Source: Mayamaea pseudoterrestris (lineage: Eukaryota; Bacillariophyta; Bacillariophyceae; Sellaphorales; Sellaphoraceae). Taken from it: a DNA stretch of 64,000 bases. Both the position numbers and the translations under genes were made by a program. Positions within the stretch are counted from its first letter, which is position 1; every line of letters starts with the position of its first letter. Of the stretch, positions 20,509 through 31,600 are shown in pieces. The stretch spans positions 744,001-808,000 of the forward strand of contig BROI01000002.1 in assembly GCA_027923505.1 (NCBI GenBank), written 5' to 3'. Below the pieces are notes generated by a model, which was given only the letters and a program-made list of their open reading frames with translations, made no database searches and had not been told where the DNA came from.

Positions 20509-21368
20509 ATGCTTGTCACATCCTTAATAAATCAGCTTCCACCTCATGCAAATGCTCTCTTATTATCAAGATTTGGAGTTGAGCATGGGGATTTTATTGG
20601 ATTTGCACAAAACGCTGCGTCATGGATGGACGATGAATGCATCGGATCGTCGTCAAATTGCATCCAAACGCTGACCTCTGTTATTAAAAGCTCCATCCAC
20701 CCAAGTCTGCTTCTATCCTTATCAGCTACTGGTCAGTTTAAAGGCGAGGTTGTCATGATACTGTAATATCAAGCTCTCATACACCAGCGCATCTTTTAGA
20801 CTCGTCGTCTACAGAATTCGCTCCAGTTCTAAACATTCCAGCACTCATTTCCTTTGTCGTGGTTGCATTGGCCTTTGTTTCCTTGCAGATTCGTGTCACA
20901 TCCATTGGAGATGCCGCAGACCGTCGAACAGACGCTTTAAAGGCACTCAGAACGATCAAGTCGCTGCAACTAGAGGGCAAGGCTACCACGGAACAAGTCG
21001 ATGAAGCATTGCGAAAGTACGAACAAACCTTTTCGGAAGTGGAGCAACTACGAAACGTCTTGCCAGGCGTAAGGATACGACCGCCGCCGGTGACTGCTGG
21101 TTTGGCTCAAACGAGAATGAAGGAAAACGAGGCTGCAGCCAAGCAGTTCTTGGGGATTGAGCCGACTGCGGCAGACGTAGAAGAGAATGATATCAACAGT
21201 GAGAAGGGGAATGGAAGGCTTGCACTACCTTTGGTGGCAATACTGGTTTTAGTCTTAATCAGTCAAATGGGTTTGCTGATGTTGCTGGCGAACGACCCGA
21301 TGTCGTCGTCCATGGATCCGACCATGACGACCACGGAAATATTAGATGCAATTAGCAATTTAGAATAA
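20509..21368 (+). CDS. Two-helix membrane protein of unknown function
   Basis: Two exons, 20509-20731 and 20788-21368, with a short 56-base intron (GTCAGT...ACCAG), give 267 residues. A first membrane helix is LNIPALISFVVVALAFVSLQ; then a charged helical segment (DRRTDALKALRTIKSLQLEG, ATTEQVDEALRKYEQTF), then PGVRIRPPP; a second helix, LALPLVAILVLVLISQMGLL, lies near the C terminus. I do not recognise the family. The short N-terminal exon lacks an obvious signal peptide. The second exon is well supported; the first, and the intron, are inferred from frame continuity. Confidence 0.65.
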
Positions 21369-21418
21369 CATACGTCGACGATAAATGTCTCTCATAAATT
21401 AAATTATGATATATTTAA

Positions 21419-22606
21419 CTATGCAGCTTCGTCAGCCGGTGAGAGAGGATCAAAGTCGGGCAGAGGCATCCACTCCTCATGTCCAGCCGTCCCACACCCA
21501 TCAATCTCCTCCTCAAACTCAAAGGACGGCAGAGGCGGTCGCTCTAATCCTCCCAGCACATGCCCCGTCCGCCATAGAGGCTTCTTTACTGCATCTCGGA
21601 CCTCGACAAAATGTCCATTGTTTCCGGGTACAGATCCATTTACGTAAAGCAGATTGCGTCCTCGGTCAATCTTGATGACTCGCAAGCTTTGCGTCGTCAC
21701 GCGGGTTCCACCCATGCGGCCTGCCATCTTTTTACCCTTGAACACCTTTCCAGGATCCTGGCACTGCCCAGTGGATCCATGTGCCCGATGAGCCTTGGAA
21801 ACGCCGTGCGATGCCGGCAAACCACCAAAGCCATGACGTTTCATGGGCCCCTGAAAACCCTTACCCTTGCTAATTGCCGAAACATCAATATTTTGACCCG
21901 GACAAAAGTGACGAGCATGAATTTGACTCCCAATTGGTAAAAAGTGCGACTCGTCCGAAACAAGAAACTCGCGCACCAAGTAGGGTGGATTCTCATCTTC
22001 ACTCTGCAAAATCTCCGCATATTGACCCAAGACACTTCTACCAACATTTTTACGCTTTCGCTGACCAGCAACAACCCGCATGGCCGAGTAGCCATTCTTC
22101 TCCAACGTCTTGTGTCCCAAGACAATGTTGTTATCCAAATACAAGACCGTGCAAGGATGGCGCACTCCCCAGTCATCAAAGAGAGGCATCATTCCAACCT
22201 TGATGGCGAGCGCGCCGCATCGCTTGTCGCGAAGCGTCCAGGGACGCTCCTTGCCGTGGAGCTCGTATTCAAAGTCTTCCAGTTTATAGCTGACTTGCAA
22301 GGGGCGCTTGCGCATGCCTGGTTTCCAATCTGGAATGATTTTGCTAGAATGCTCCTGCTCAAGCTCCTCCAATTGCTCCTTTATAATTTCTTCAATCTCT
22401 TGAGGAGTAAGTTTATTGTTGTTATTTAGAGTTTGGATTGTGCTATCTATATTGTTATTCTTGTCGCTTGCAAGGATTCGCGAAGTGTGGAAACTGACGG
22501 CGCACAGCGACGGTGCGATTACTGCAGTGGGACGCACGAGCGACAGTCTCGCTTGCTGAGACGCTAAAGTTCGCGTTATCAGTCGCCGACTGGCTGATGC
22601 AAGCAT
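21419..22606 (-). CDS. MRPL3: Mitochondrial large-subunit ribosomal protein uL3m
   Basis: One exon, 395 residues. The core is uL3: LAIKVGMMPLFDDWGVRHPC, YSAMRVVAGQRKRKNVGRS, the signature SKGKGFQGPMKRHGFGGLPA, SHGVSKAHRAHGSTGQC, KGKKMAGRMGGTRVTTQSL and VNGSVPGNNGHFVEVRDA. uL3 binds near the peptidyl-transferase centre. The first 45 residues are rich in Arg, Ser and Ala without acidic residues and end FHTSRIL, a mitochondrial presequence; there is no plastid-type AF site. The protein has an extra linker (residues 50 to 110) before the conserved core and an acidic C-terminal tail. Confidence 0.95.
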   Translation of the reverse strand: MLASASRRLITRTLASQQARLSLVRPTAVIAPSLCAVSFHTSRILASDKNNNIDSTIQTLNNNNKLTPQEIEEIIKEQLEELEQEHSSKIIPDWKPGMRKRPLQVSYKLEDFEYELHGKERPWTLRDKRCGALAIKVGMMPLFDDWGVRHPCTVLYLDNNIVLGHKTLEKNGYSAMRVVAGQRKRKNVGRSVLGQYAEILQSEDENPPYLVREFLVSDESHFLPIGSQIHARHFCPGQNIDVSAISKGKGFQGPMKRHGFGGLPASHGVSKAHRAHGSTGQCQDPGKVFKGKKMAGRMGGTRVTTQSLRVIKIDRGRNLLYVNGSVPGNNGHFVEVRDAVKKPLWRTGHVLGGLERPPLPSFEFEEEIDGCGTAGHEEWMPLPDFDPLSPADEAA

Positions 22607-23404
22607 CTTTGCTGCTTCTTACTATTTTGCGAACAAGGTCAAATCAAGGAGGCGATGCTGATGATGCTTGGGCGTCAAGGAAGGGCGAGAGGTTGTGGTT
22701 GTGGTTTTGCGAGTCTTTCTTATTGCTCATCGATTCACGAGTAATGTGTCAGCAAGTCATGCTACGACGCGAGCGCGACAGTACGATGCCGCGTCTCGCT
22801 ATGTCGCGTCTCGCATTTTTTGGTGTGCATAACTACCGGTACTGTACCGGTAACTACCTCTGCTTGGGTGCCGATCCTGCGGCGCTGCAACAAGATGGCT
22901 CACTTTCTTACAATCCAATTGGGCCAAGCCCAAAGACTCCTCGTTGTTTCCCAAGTTTCACCAGTCATTCTATACACAACTGCTTGCACTTTGTAAATAA
23001 AAAGGCCAACTCCGTAGGAGACGATAGTACGATGGACACGTGTTTTCGGCGAACTCCGTCTCCGAGTTTTCCTCGTGCCTGGTGGCGCGATTCTCGCTCT
23101 TGCTTGCATGCCGGCGCGCAAAATGCATGTGTCTACCTTCATTGTGCCGAAAATCAACCGCGGGACCTAGCAAAGTATGCAGCTGTAGCAAATGCTTGGT
23201 AAAGAGTAGTTGTACATGTATAGTTATTCATCTTTTGTTATTAAGCAGTTAGACTGGATCGCGGCCACGGGTTATAGCTTCGCATGCAGCATTGATTCGC
23301 ATATTGTATATACCTTCTCATGCAAGGCTGTAGAAATACTTTATGTATCATGCTCTATAACATTCTCTATATTGTCTATAATTCTAACCTGCAAGCAGTT
23401 CCTT
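22607..23404. other. Intergenic, 798 bases
   Basis: This lies upstream of uL3m and downstream of a convergent minus-strand gene. The long plus-strand frame here (22513-23202) begins inside the uL3m gene and has no family-like features. A small CCGGTACTGTACCGGTA palindrome sits at about 22836-22852. No other gene or RNA was recognised. Confidence 0.55.
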
Positions 23405-23971
23405 TTATGAGAGTTTTGCATCAAACTGTGCCAAATGAGCGGCTCTTGTGCGATCATGCTTGGAATGCCGAGCGCTAATGTGGCTCAATGAAACAGAATC
23501 GACAGCGCCAAACTTCTTCATGTCGCTGGCTTGCTTGCGCAACAAAACTGACTGAAACTTGTTCGACATGTGATAGTTGTTGTTTCCAAATATCTTGGCA
23601 ATGGAACCTTCCAGACCTCGAGCACAAAATCGGTCTTCGTCCATCATTGAAACTTTGCCCCGAAGAACAATAATTTCCTTGAGCGTGGCCCTCGTGTCTC
23701 GTCGAATGGCATCGTAGTCTTCATCTTGTAGCCAGCAATCTTCTGCGTCGTTTGATTCAATGTCATGGTAACGGTTGGCAAATTCGGCAATACAGACGCC
23801 CTTTCCTTGTTGCTTGGGACGTTTGTTGAGTTGTTGCTTCGGACATGGCTGACCAAGCTCTGATAATGTGCGCTTGATGCAAGCACGAGGAGAGACAGTC
23901 GATTCCTCCTTGCGCCCAATAGCAGATGCCTTGGAGGCAAAGGGGATGAGTGCGTTCATGGCAGCGTGCAT
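23405..23971 (-). CDS. Small conserved-looking stramenopile protein (EDRFCARGLE family)
   Basis: About 188 residues starting MHAAMNALIPFASK. The frame stays open to 24196, but that extension is Arg-rich and lacks features. The core has DCWLQDEDYDAIRRDTRATL followed by MMDEDRFCARGLEGSIAKIF, and ends in a basic helix. I recall the arrangement W..EDY...R then CARGLE from many short diatom proteins with no known role; no enzyme motif is visible. It could be nuclear, given the basic patch KQQLNKRPKQQGK. Function unknown. Confidence 0.6.
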   Translation of the reverse strand: MHAAMNALIPFASKASAIGRKEESTVSPRACIKRTLSELGQPCPKQQLNKRPKQQGKGVCIAEFANRYHDIESNDAEDCWLQDEDYDAIRRDTRATLKEIIVLRGKVSMMDEDRFCARGLEGSIAKIFGNNNYHMSNKFQSVLLRKQASDMKKFGAVDSVSLSHISARHSKHDRTRAAHLAQFDAKLS

Positions 23972-24317
23972 TTTGGTTTTATGAGCACCATCAGCGAGTC
24001 GTTTTCTCACACGGACCGTGACCGACGTTTTTGGTGGAGTTGCGCGATCCGTGACCGAGGGAACAAGAAGTGGCGCGCTGGCTTGCCGCCTGGCGCGTAT
24101 GTAGACTCGGAACCTGTATCGTGCATACAGTGTTGTACTTTCTAAAGCAGTCTGTGGATAATTTTCATCATCGCACCGGCACTCGCTGACGCACACTCAT
24201 CATTCGCGCGTTGACGCTGCACGGGCGAATGCCGATCACCATGAGGATCGCCTGCCGTCAATTTTGCTGTATTACCGATAGTCGAGAATCAACTTAACAA
24301 GCCCAACCTTTTAAATT

Positions 24318-25082
24318 ATGAGAAGCGAATTGTGTATTGTTGTCGCGGCAAGTTGCTGGCTGCCACTCTGCAGTGGATTCTTCGTCACTGCACCTTCGTC
24401 GTCCATTTCGACTTTTTCGACGACGCGTCAATCCAAAAGTACATTTCTTTTGGCAGCCGTCGCATTGGAACCAGAACCAGAAGGTGGCGAGGAAGTGGTC
24501 ACACAAAATACAGTGCCTGGATGCCGCATCAAAAAGATGGCAGCCGTGCCCGAAATCAGCAGTGACGATGGAGATGTCTACGAGTTTTGGTTGACGGCAA
24601 CGGCAGAAGCTGCCATGATTCAGGAGATCCGAACGACTGTTCTCAAAGATGCTGCCAAGAAGGCCAACTTTCCGGGGTTCCGAAAGGTGAATATAAGATT
24701 GTTTAATGGTTGTGAATGCCGCGTGTAATGCTTTTTTATACTCGTTCCGACTCACAGCGCACCTTTTCTTACAACACAGGGCCAAGTTCCCGAGTATGCG
24801 CAACCTCAGATTACTGGATTTGCCGTCCAGGAATCAATCATCAAGACTGTACAATCTGCGGTGGATGCGTACGGTTTGAAAGCATTGTCTGGCAGTGATG
24901 GCGAGGTCACTGTCAAGGAAGATGTCGCTAGCTTGGCCAAAGCTTACAAGAAAGGAGACTCCATACAGTTCACCGGCACTTTCAAAGCGGCAATGCCTAT
25001 AACAGCATCGGCAGCATCGGTGAATGAAAATGACGCAGTAACGGACGCAAGCGTCATTGATGTGGCCGCAGAAGCAGCATAA
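24318..25082 (+). CDS. Plastid trigger-factor ribosome-binding domain protein
   Basis: Two exons (24318-24686 and 24780-25082, phase 0) encode 223 residues. The junction rebuilds NFPGFRKGQVP, the trigger-factor signature by which the chaperone docks on ribosomal protein uL23. The N terminus is a signal peptide (CIVVAASCWLPLCSG) followed by FFVTAP, a plastid entry signal. Only the ribosome-binding domain is present: there is no PPIase domain and no long C-terminal chaperone arms, and the protein ends in an Ala-rich tail. Land plants have a similar short, plastid TIG-like protein. It probably binds plastid ribosomes; whether it chaperones nascent chains alone is unknown. Confidence 0.85.
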
Positions 25083-25631
25083 TGCGTCTCGAGTCTGCGC
25101 CTGAAAGCACGAAACGTAACCTATCGTTAGGCAGTATCTGCTAGCTAATTTCGTCATCTTGCCTCGTATACAGTCGATTTATCCGCATCTTGATCGTGCC
25201 TGCCTGCTGTTGGCACGAACGAGGTTCACTCTGCCAATGCATCCTTCTCTGTCGCCATGGAGATGCGTCTTTTATCGTCTGCTAAGCATCATAGTTCACA
25301 CTGTATAGTCTTCATGAGCCTTGAAACATACTTATTCATGAATGGCTACCAGTTACAGGTAGAAGTAATGCAAACACGACCAACTACCGGTACATACAGT
25401 AAATGAATCGCATCGGTACTTCAAAAAGTGTCTTGCGGCAGTTTCAATTTCAAATAGCTCGCGCCAGCCACCGCGTAGATTCAGTACCAAAGGCTACAGG
25501 CCATTCCTTGACGACGTTCGTTCCAACAACTTCTTCGGCGCGAGGTTGCTCCTCATCTTCTCCGGCTCTCCTTCATTGAATGATCCGTTGATACGTGTGT
25601 GTATACATATATAGACTAGTTATTACTCACC
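25083..25631. other. Intergenic, 549 bases
   Basis: This is the 3' flank of the trigger-factor-like gene and promoter of the CDPK. I see a purine/pyrimidine-mixed, non-coding stretch with an alternating TGTGTGTATACATATATA run at about 25595-25613 close to the CDPK start. No gene recognised. Confidence 0.5.
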
Positions 25632-28435
25632 ATGGGTTGCGGTCATAGCAAGGCAGCATCTGCCATGCAGGACGGGCAGTCGAGGGGTAAGAAGAACAAG
25701 CACATACAGCAACAGTCGCGTCGCCAATGAATATTCTGTAGGGGCAGCAGCAGCATCTAACAATCACTGTCCGTCTCTGTTGCATCAGATGTTAATTTCA
25801 AAGCCCATTCTCATTCCACAAAAACATCCGATGAATCCATTAGCAGAACCGCCACGTTCATTGGCAAGCTTGCCGGCAATAACGTCGACGTTACCACCAC
25901 CATCAAGCCAATCTTGGATCCAGCCTCGAGCATTCCACACCGACGTTCCTCGGCCCGACAGACCAAGCCCAACGACTGGACCGTGCGGCCCGGCTACAGC
26001 AGCGGCGCCTCGTCGCTGGATGGAAGTACAGGCGACTTGAGCGACGACGGAAGTGTTTCGCCAAAGTCGTCGGTCAAGCGCGTTTCGTCGCGCAACTCGC
26101 TGGATCTTTCCAGGCACTCCGAGCGACTGGGGCTTGACGATTTGAGGCAGTGCATGGCGGAGAATGGAGATATATGTCAGAGTATTGTACGGATTGAGTC
26201 GTCCTTTGGAAAACCGATTGAGGAGGTTTATGACGGAGTTCACCAAGGTCCTGTGCTTGGATCGGGCGTCGCTGGAGTCGTTCGTCTCGTGACCCATCGA
26301 GCGACGGGTCTCAAGTATGCAGTCAAAACTCTTGATTTAGGTAGGTCTCAATGATTTTATTTTTCGTGTTGCAGTTAATGTCCATTCTCACATTGATCGA
26401 TCCGTTTGTTTTCGTCGCAGCTCTCATTGATACTGTGGAAGGCGTCAAGCAGCTTCGAGATGAAATCTTCATCATGTGCCAGCTAGACCACCCAAACATT
26501 GTTCGCATCGATGAAGTCTACGAGTCAACCAACGAAATATACATTGTACAAGAGCTGTGTCTCGGAGGTGACCTTTTTGATCGCTTGGATCAAAAGGAGG
26601 ACTATCATTACACGGAGGCCGCATGCGCGCGCCTTGTCAAACAAATGGTCAGCGCTGTGAGGTACCTTCACTCGAAGGGTATTGTACACAGGGACCTAAA
26701 GTTAGAGAATTTCCTTTTCAACAACTCTGCGGACAATTCGGATCTAAAGATGATAGATTTCGGACTATCGAAGCATTTTGATATGGGCCAAACGCACACG
26801 GAAATGGTGGGCACGCCGTACACGGTTGCACCGGAAATTATTCGCGGTACCTACGACGAGGCGTGTGACCTTTGGAGCCTGGGAGTCATTACATATCTAT
26901 TGCTGAGCGGTGAGACTCCCTTTGGTGGACTCGACGGCGAGAACATGCTTGTAGTGAGACAGAACATTATGCGAGCGCAAGTAACCTTCAAACCCGCAGA
27001 TGTTTGGGCGAATGTTAGTCCCGAGGGCAAGGCATTTGTGAAGAAATTACTCCAAGCTGATCCGAAGAAACGGCCGACTGCCAAGGAAGCGCAGAAGGAC
27101 GAGTGGATTCAAGTTTGGGCCAAAAAGGTAAGTCCGAATGATGAGCTTTCGCAATTTCTATTTTATTACCTATGCTAATGTGTATGCCCACAATCGTTCA
27201 GGACGCGAAGGAAGGTGGGAGCCTCAACCCGAAAACTGTTAAAGCCTTGATGGCGTTCAAGGAGTCGACGCAAATGCAAAAGATACTCTCGGAAGTTCTG
27301 AGCTTTACCCTTTTGCCGGAGCAGATGCTGGAGTTGAGGACAGAGTTTGAGAAAATTGACACAAATGGTGATGGTGAAATATCGCTTGATGCTTTGAAGA
27401 AAGTGTTGATGGAAAGTGATACTGGATCTCTTGGTGCACAAGAGATTGACGATATATTTGAATCGATCCGTTTCAACAAGAGCGAACCTATCGTTCGTTG
27501 GCATGAATTTCTCGCTGCTGGATTGTCGCAGGCTCGGGTTGACGATCGCAATCTTAGAATTGCGTTTGACCGACTTGATAGTGATCGAAAAGGGTGAGTC
27601 TCTATGTTTCGCTTTTTAAACCGCTGAGATTTATTTGATTATTTACTAACATTATGTCAGGTTCATATCATTCGAGGACCTGCAAGGCCTCATGGGAGGT
27701 AGCACCGCATCTGAAGAACTTGAAAAAATATGGAAGGACAGTTTGCTCCTAGTCAAGTCGCATTTAAATCAAATCACGTTTGAAAGCTTCAAGCAATTGA
27801 TGAAAGGACAAGGTAAAAACGACAGTCGATCTGCCTTCGTTGCGCTTAACACCAGCAAACGTGCTGGCGAGAGCGCTCAGTTCATGCTTCCGGAACAATC
27901 GTTGACTATGGTAACGGAAGGCGTTGAGATGGAAGCCATCCTGCCTGTGAGTGAGGATGAAGAAGACGAAATGATTCCCATGCCTCATTACACTAAGAAG
28001 AGGTCGCGATCTTTCGAAGAAAAGGTGTCGACATGGCAAGACACCCATAGCAAGAGCGAATCTTTTTTGCCTTCCACGCAAGCAAATGACATTTCAATGT
28101 CGTTCATTGTCAATGCAGATGGACTGGACTTGGAGACAGACCATGGAGCTTCCTCTCTTCTTGTCAATCGAGCCGTTTATCGTAAACATCGAGGAATGCG
28201 ACTTGCCGTTGCTGAAGCATCAAAGCAGTTTGACAAAAAGCGCACGGAAATTCGCGACAAAGACACGAATGTTGCAAGTCACGCTGGTCTCATCATGAAA
28301 CGCGGTTCGGCGCCTCCAGTCGCCTTGGAAGACGCTCATCGGCAAGCGTTATTCCAAGCAGCTGCGAATCGAGCTGGTCGTCGACGTTCACGAAATCATA
28401 CAAAGACTGTGTCTGACGTTACAGGCCTCCTTTAG
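25632..28435 (+). CDS. Calcium-dependent protein kinase (CDPK) with N-myristoylation site
   Basis: Five exons (25632-25686, 25789-26340, 26421-27127, 27202-27593, 27661-28435) give 826 residues. The tiny first exon starts MGCGHSKA, a myristoylation plus palmitoylation signal, so membrane attachment is likely. Kinase domain about 172 to 430: glycine loop LGSGVAGVV, AVKTL lysine, HRDLKLENFLF, MIDFGLS and GTPYTVAPEII. After the autoinhibitory junction come EF-hands: a canonical DTNGDGEISLDALKK, a degenerate one at FNKSEPIVRWHEFL, a third DSDRKGFISFEDLQ (imperfect), and a weak fourth at HLNQITFESFKQL. About 200 residues follow the EF-hands, longer than typical CDPKs, with a Ser/Arg-rich patch. 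The protein should phosphorylate Ser/Thr on calcium rise. Substrates unknown. Confidence 0.93.
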
Positions 28436-28473
28436 TACATATATATGGAATTTGAAGTATGTTTACACTAGCT

Positions 28474-31238
28474 TTACTTAAATTCGTCCCTGAGCTGCTG
28501 TAGCATCTCTATCATCTCGGATACCTTTTTCTCGCCCTCCACGTTGTTGTCGCGGGTGCGAATGTTCACCGTTCCATTCTTTACCTCTTGCTCTCCGACA
28601 ACGAGCTGGAAATTGTATTGAGCGATTTGTGCGTTTCGAACCTTCTTTTGGAATGTATTCTTCGACAGATCGACGTCAGCATAGAAACCGGCTGAGTGTA
28701 GCTGCTTTCGAACGTCGTCGCAATAATCATTCCAGTCGGCATGCACAGGGATGACTGATACTTGTCGCGGACTCAACCACAACGGCCACTTGCCTCCGTA
28801 ATGTTCGCACAGCACGGCAAACATTCGTTCGACACTTCCCAACATTGCGCGGTGAATCATTACCGGTCGGGCAAATTGCTTGCCTTCCTCCTTACTTGCC
28901 GTTGTGTATTGCAAGTCGAAACGAATTGGTAGTTGGAAATCAAGCTGGATCGTGGCACATTGGTGGACGCGCTCCATTGCATCCATGACCTTAATATCAA
29001 TCTTGGGTCCGTAAAATGCACCATCTCCAGGGTTGACGCGCCATGTACCCTTGCCGGAGAACGTGTCCATCGCTTCAGCTAAGGCCGCTTCGGCTCGATT
29101 CCACAGGTCAATTTCGCCCAGCGCTTTCTTGGGGCGCGTCGATAATTCGAGTTTGTAAGTCATGCCGAAAATATCGTAAACGTATTTCATAAATTCCAAA
29201 GCAGCAATTACTTCGGCCGTGATTTGATCCTCGCGGCAATAGATATGAGCATCGTCTTGCTGGAACCGACGGACTCGAGTCAAGCCGCTGAGTGCTCCCG
29301 ATAATTCGTTGCGGTGCAAGACACCAAAATCAGCCATGCGAATTGGTAAATCACGATATGACCGAATGGCACCAGCAAAAATTAGGCAGTGTCCAGGACA
29401 ATTCATGGGCTTCATTGCCCATTCTTGTCCCTCAACGTCGAAGCAAAACATGGCGTCCTTGTAATGCATGGCGTGGCCAGATTTGTGCCACAAATCTAGG
29501 TTGTAAATGTTTGGTGTGATGACTTCGTCGTAGCCGCGTACCCAGTATTGCTGCTTGATAAACTCAACCAGCTTGTTGTAGATGCGCGCCCCATGCGGCA
29601 GCCAAAAGGCGCTGCCCGCCGACAAATCGTGGAACATGACGAGCTGCTGCTTGCTGGCAATAACTCGATGGTCTCGCTCCTTGGCCTGGAAAGGGAATTA
29701 ACAGGTATACAGAGTGAGAATGGAGGACGAATTGTTGTTTTCCAAACACTATCGGAGCGACTAGGGAAAGCTCAGAAGAATCAGCGGATAATGCTTGTCG
29801 GTCATGTGGTTTCCGAGAATGAGATTCATTTTTGTTTCCTCACAGCTTTGTGTAAGACTACACGAAAGCAAAAATTCCACGAACTAACCTTTTCCTGATT
29901 CTCCTTCCATACTTTCAGCATTTTCTTATCCGGAAAGCTAACGCCGTACATGCGCTGGAGTGTATCATTGTCGGCCTCGCCTAACCAGTAGGTCGAAGAG
30001 TGCCGAGTTGCGCTAAACGCCTTGACCTTGCCCGTATGCGAAAGATGCGGACCCCGGCACAAGTCAATCAAGTCTCCGCAGCGGTAGACGGTGGTGCGCG
30101 AACCATCCGGAACCTTTGTGGTGAGAATGTTCACCTTGAACGGATTGTCCGCAAAAAGTTCCAAACCTTCCTCCTTGGTAATGACCATGCGTTCGAATGG
30201 CTGCTTCTCCTTGACAATTTTTGACACTTCTGCTTCGACCGATGAGTCTGCATCAATTTGTTTGGTACGGAAAAGTGGAACGATTAATAGTGTGAGATGA
30301 TGCGCGAAGTCTAAATCGCGATAAGCGTAGCAGACAACATCGCTTCAAAGAACAGTTGACTACAACTCACAATCATCTTCCTTCAACGCATCCGTTCCCA
30401 TGAAGGAATCATAGTAGAAACCACCAGCTAGTGGCGGCCCAATGGTCAATTTGCAACCAAACAAATGTTCCAGCGCTTCACCCATCATGTGCGCCGACGA
30501 GTGCCAAAAGACCGTCTTGGCGTCGGCGTCGCCTTCAAACTTGAGTAGCTCCAGTTTGGAAACGTTACCAACTAGTGGTCGCGTCATGTCCCACAGAAAG
30601 GTCATGTTGTTTTCGTTCTTGTCGCCATTTGCGTCATTATCAGCATCATCGTCACTACCAATCAAAAGCGTATCGGGCGCCTCCATACCGTCTCGTTCCA
30701 AACTATAGTCGCTGCAAAAGTCTGCGTACGTGACGCGCGCTACCGTCGCCGCATCGGCCAGTCCCTGCGAAATTTCGCATGCCACACTATATGGCGTGGT
30801 GACGTATGACGTGAAGGCTTGCTGATTCTTGTCATGCGTCAATACTTTGCCGTCAGGCATGGTGATTGTAATTGGCACTGGCACTTGTGCGGAAGCTTCC
30901 TCCAGTCGACGCTGCTTGATTTGATCGTAGGTTGACACGCGATGTTGGAGCCACGCAGGTTGCTTGGTGCGTGCTGTAAAAGAGTCTCCTCCAATCTTTT
31001 TGCTGCTGCTCGCGTCCATCTTTGGACCACTTCCAGCAACGGCACGACGGCCCTGTCCGCCGCCTCCAGCTGATGAAGATGGCTTTGGAGTAGTAGCAGC
31101 AGCAGCAGCAGCAGGTTCACTAGGCGTCGCACTTGCAGCATTCCAATCCGGTTGGGCGACGCCAGGTGCATCCAGAACGGTCCATTTTGGGGTTGATTGC
31201 ACGGCAACGGCTGCAGCGTCCTTGGAAGGTTTGCCCAT
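28474..31238 (-). CDS. TARS: Threonyl-tRNA synthetase
   Basis: Three exons on the minus strand (31238-30371, 30247-29889, 29685-28474) give 812 residues. Order: a low-complexity N-terminal extension of about 110 residues with helix [23 protein letters not shown] domain ([14 protein letters not shown]); editing domain with [17 protein letters not shown] and [16 protein letters not shown]; class II core with motif 1 [19 protein letters not shown], zinc-binding MNCPGHC, motif 2 [20 protein letters not shown] and motif 3 [15 protein letters not shown]; and the anticodon-binding domain to the end. It charges tRNA-Thr and clears mischarged Ser-tRNA. No clear targeting peptide is seen, so this is probably the cytosolic enzyme; another start could make an organellar form. 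Exon junctions restore [13 protein letters not shown] and [13 protein letters not shown]. Confidence 0.96.
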
Positions 31239-31600
31239 GATGCTGATACTAGGAGAAATGTCTGATTGCTATAATAGAGAAATCTCTCGCACGGGAAAGA
31301 GGACAAGAAGTGTAGCACGGAAAGATGCAAAGGATCGGCAATGGTGATGGAAGAGGATGAGCGGTTCCTGGTGGGTGACATACTGTCGCACTGGTTCTGA
31401 AGATCTTTTCCTCGTGCGACGGCCAGGCGCCGAAATCGTCCCTCGACCATGATGAGCAGCGGTCCACACAAAATTGGTTCATCCTCCTTGCCTGGCAATC
31501 ATCAAATACTTTTGTCAAACTATTTTAGCTCGAATCGAAGATTAGGTAGATCTGCGACTCGGTAACTCACGTATTATTTTGCAACTACTTTAACTGAAAA
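31239..31600. other. Divergent intergenic region, 362 bases
   Basis: This gap separates the start of threonyl-tRNA synthetase (minus) from the start of the next gene (plus), so it should hold both promoters. No further gene or repeat is recognised. Confidence 0.55.

Noticed and set aside
22513-23202. 229-residue plus-strand frame
   Set aside because: It starts inside the uL3m gene on the other strand, is rich in Cys/Arg/Ser and shows no domain.
23972-24196. Extended N terminus of the EDRFCARGLE protein
   Set aside because: Arg-rich and featureless; the downstream Met at 23971 is a better start.
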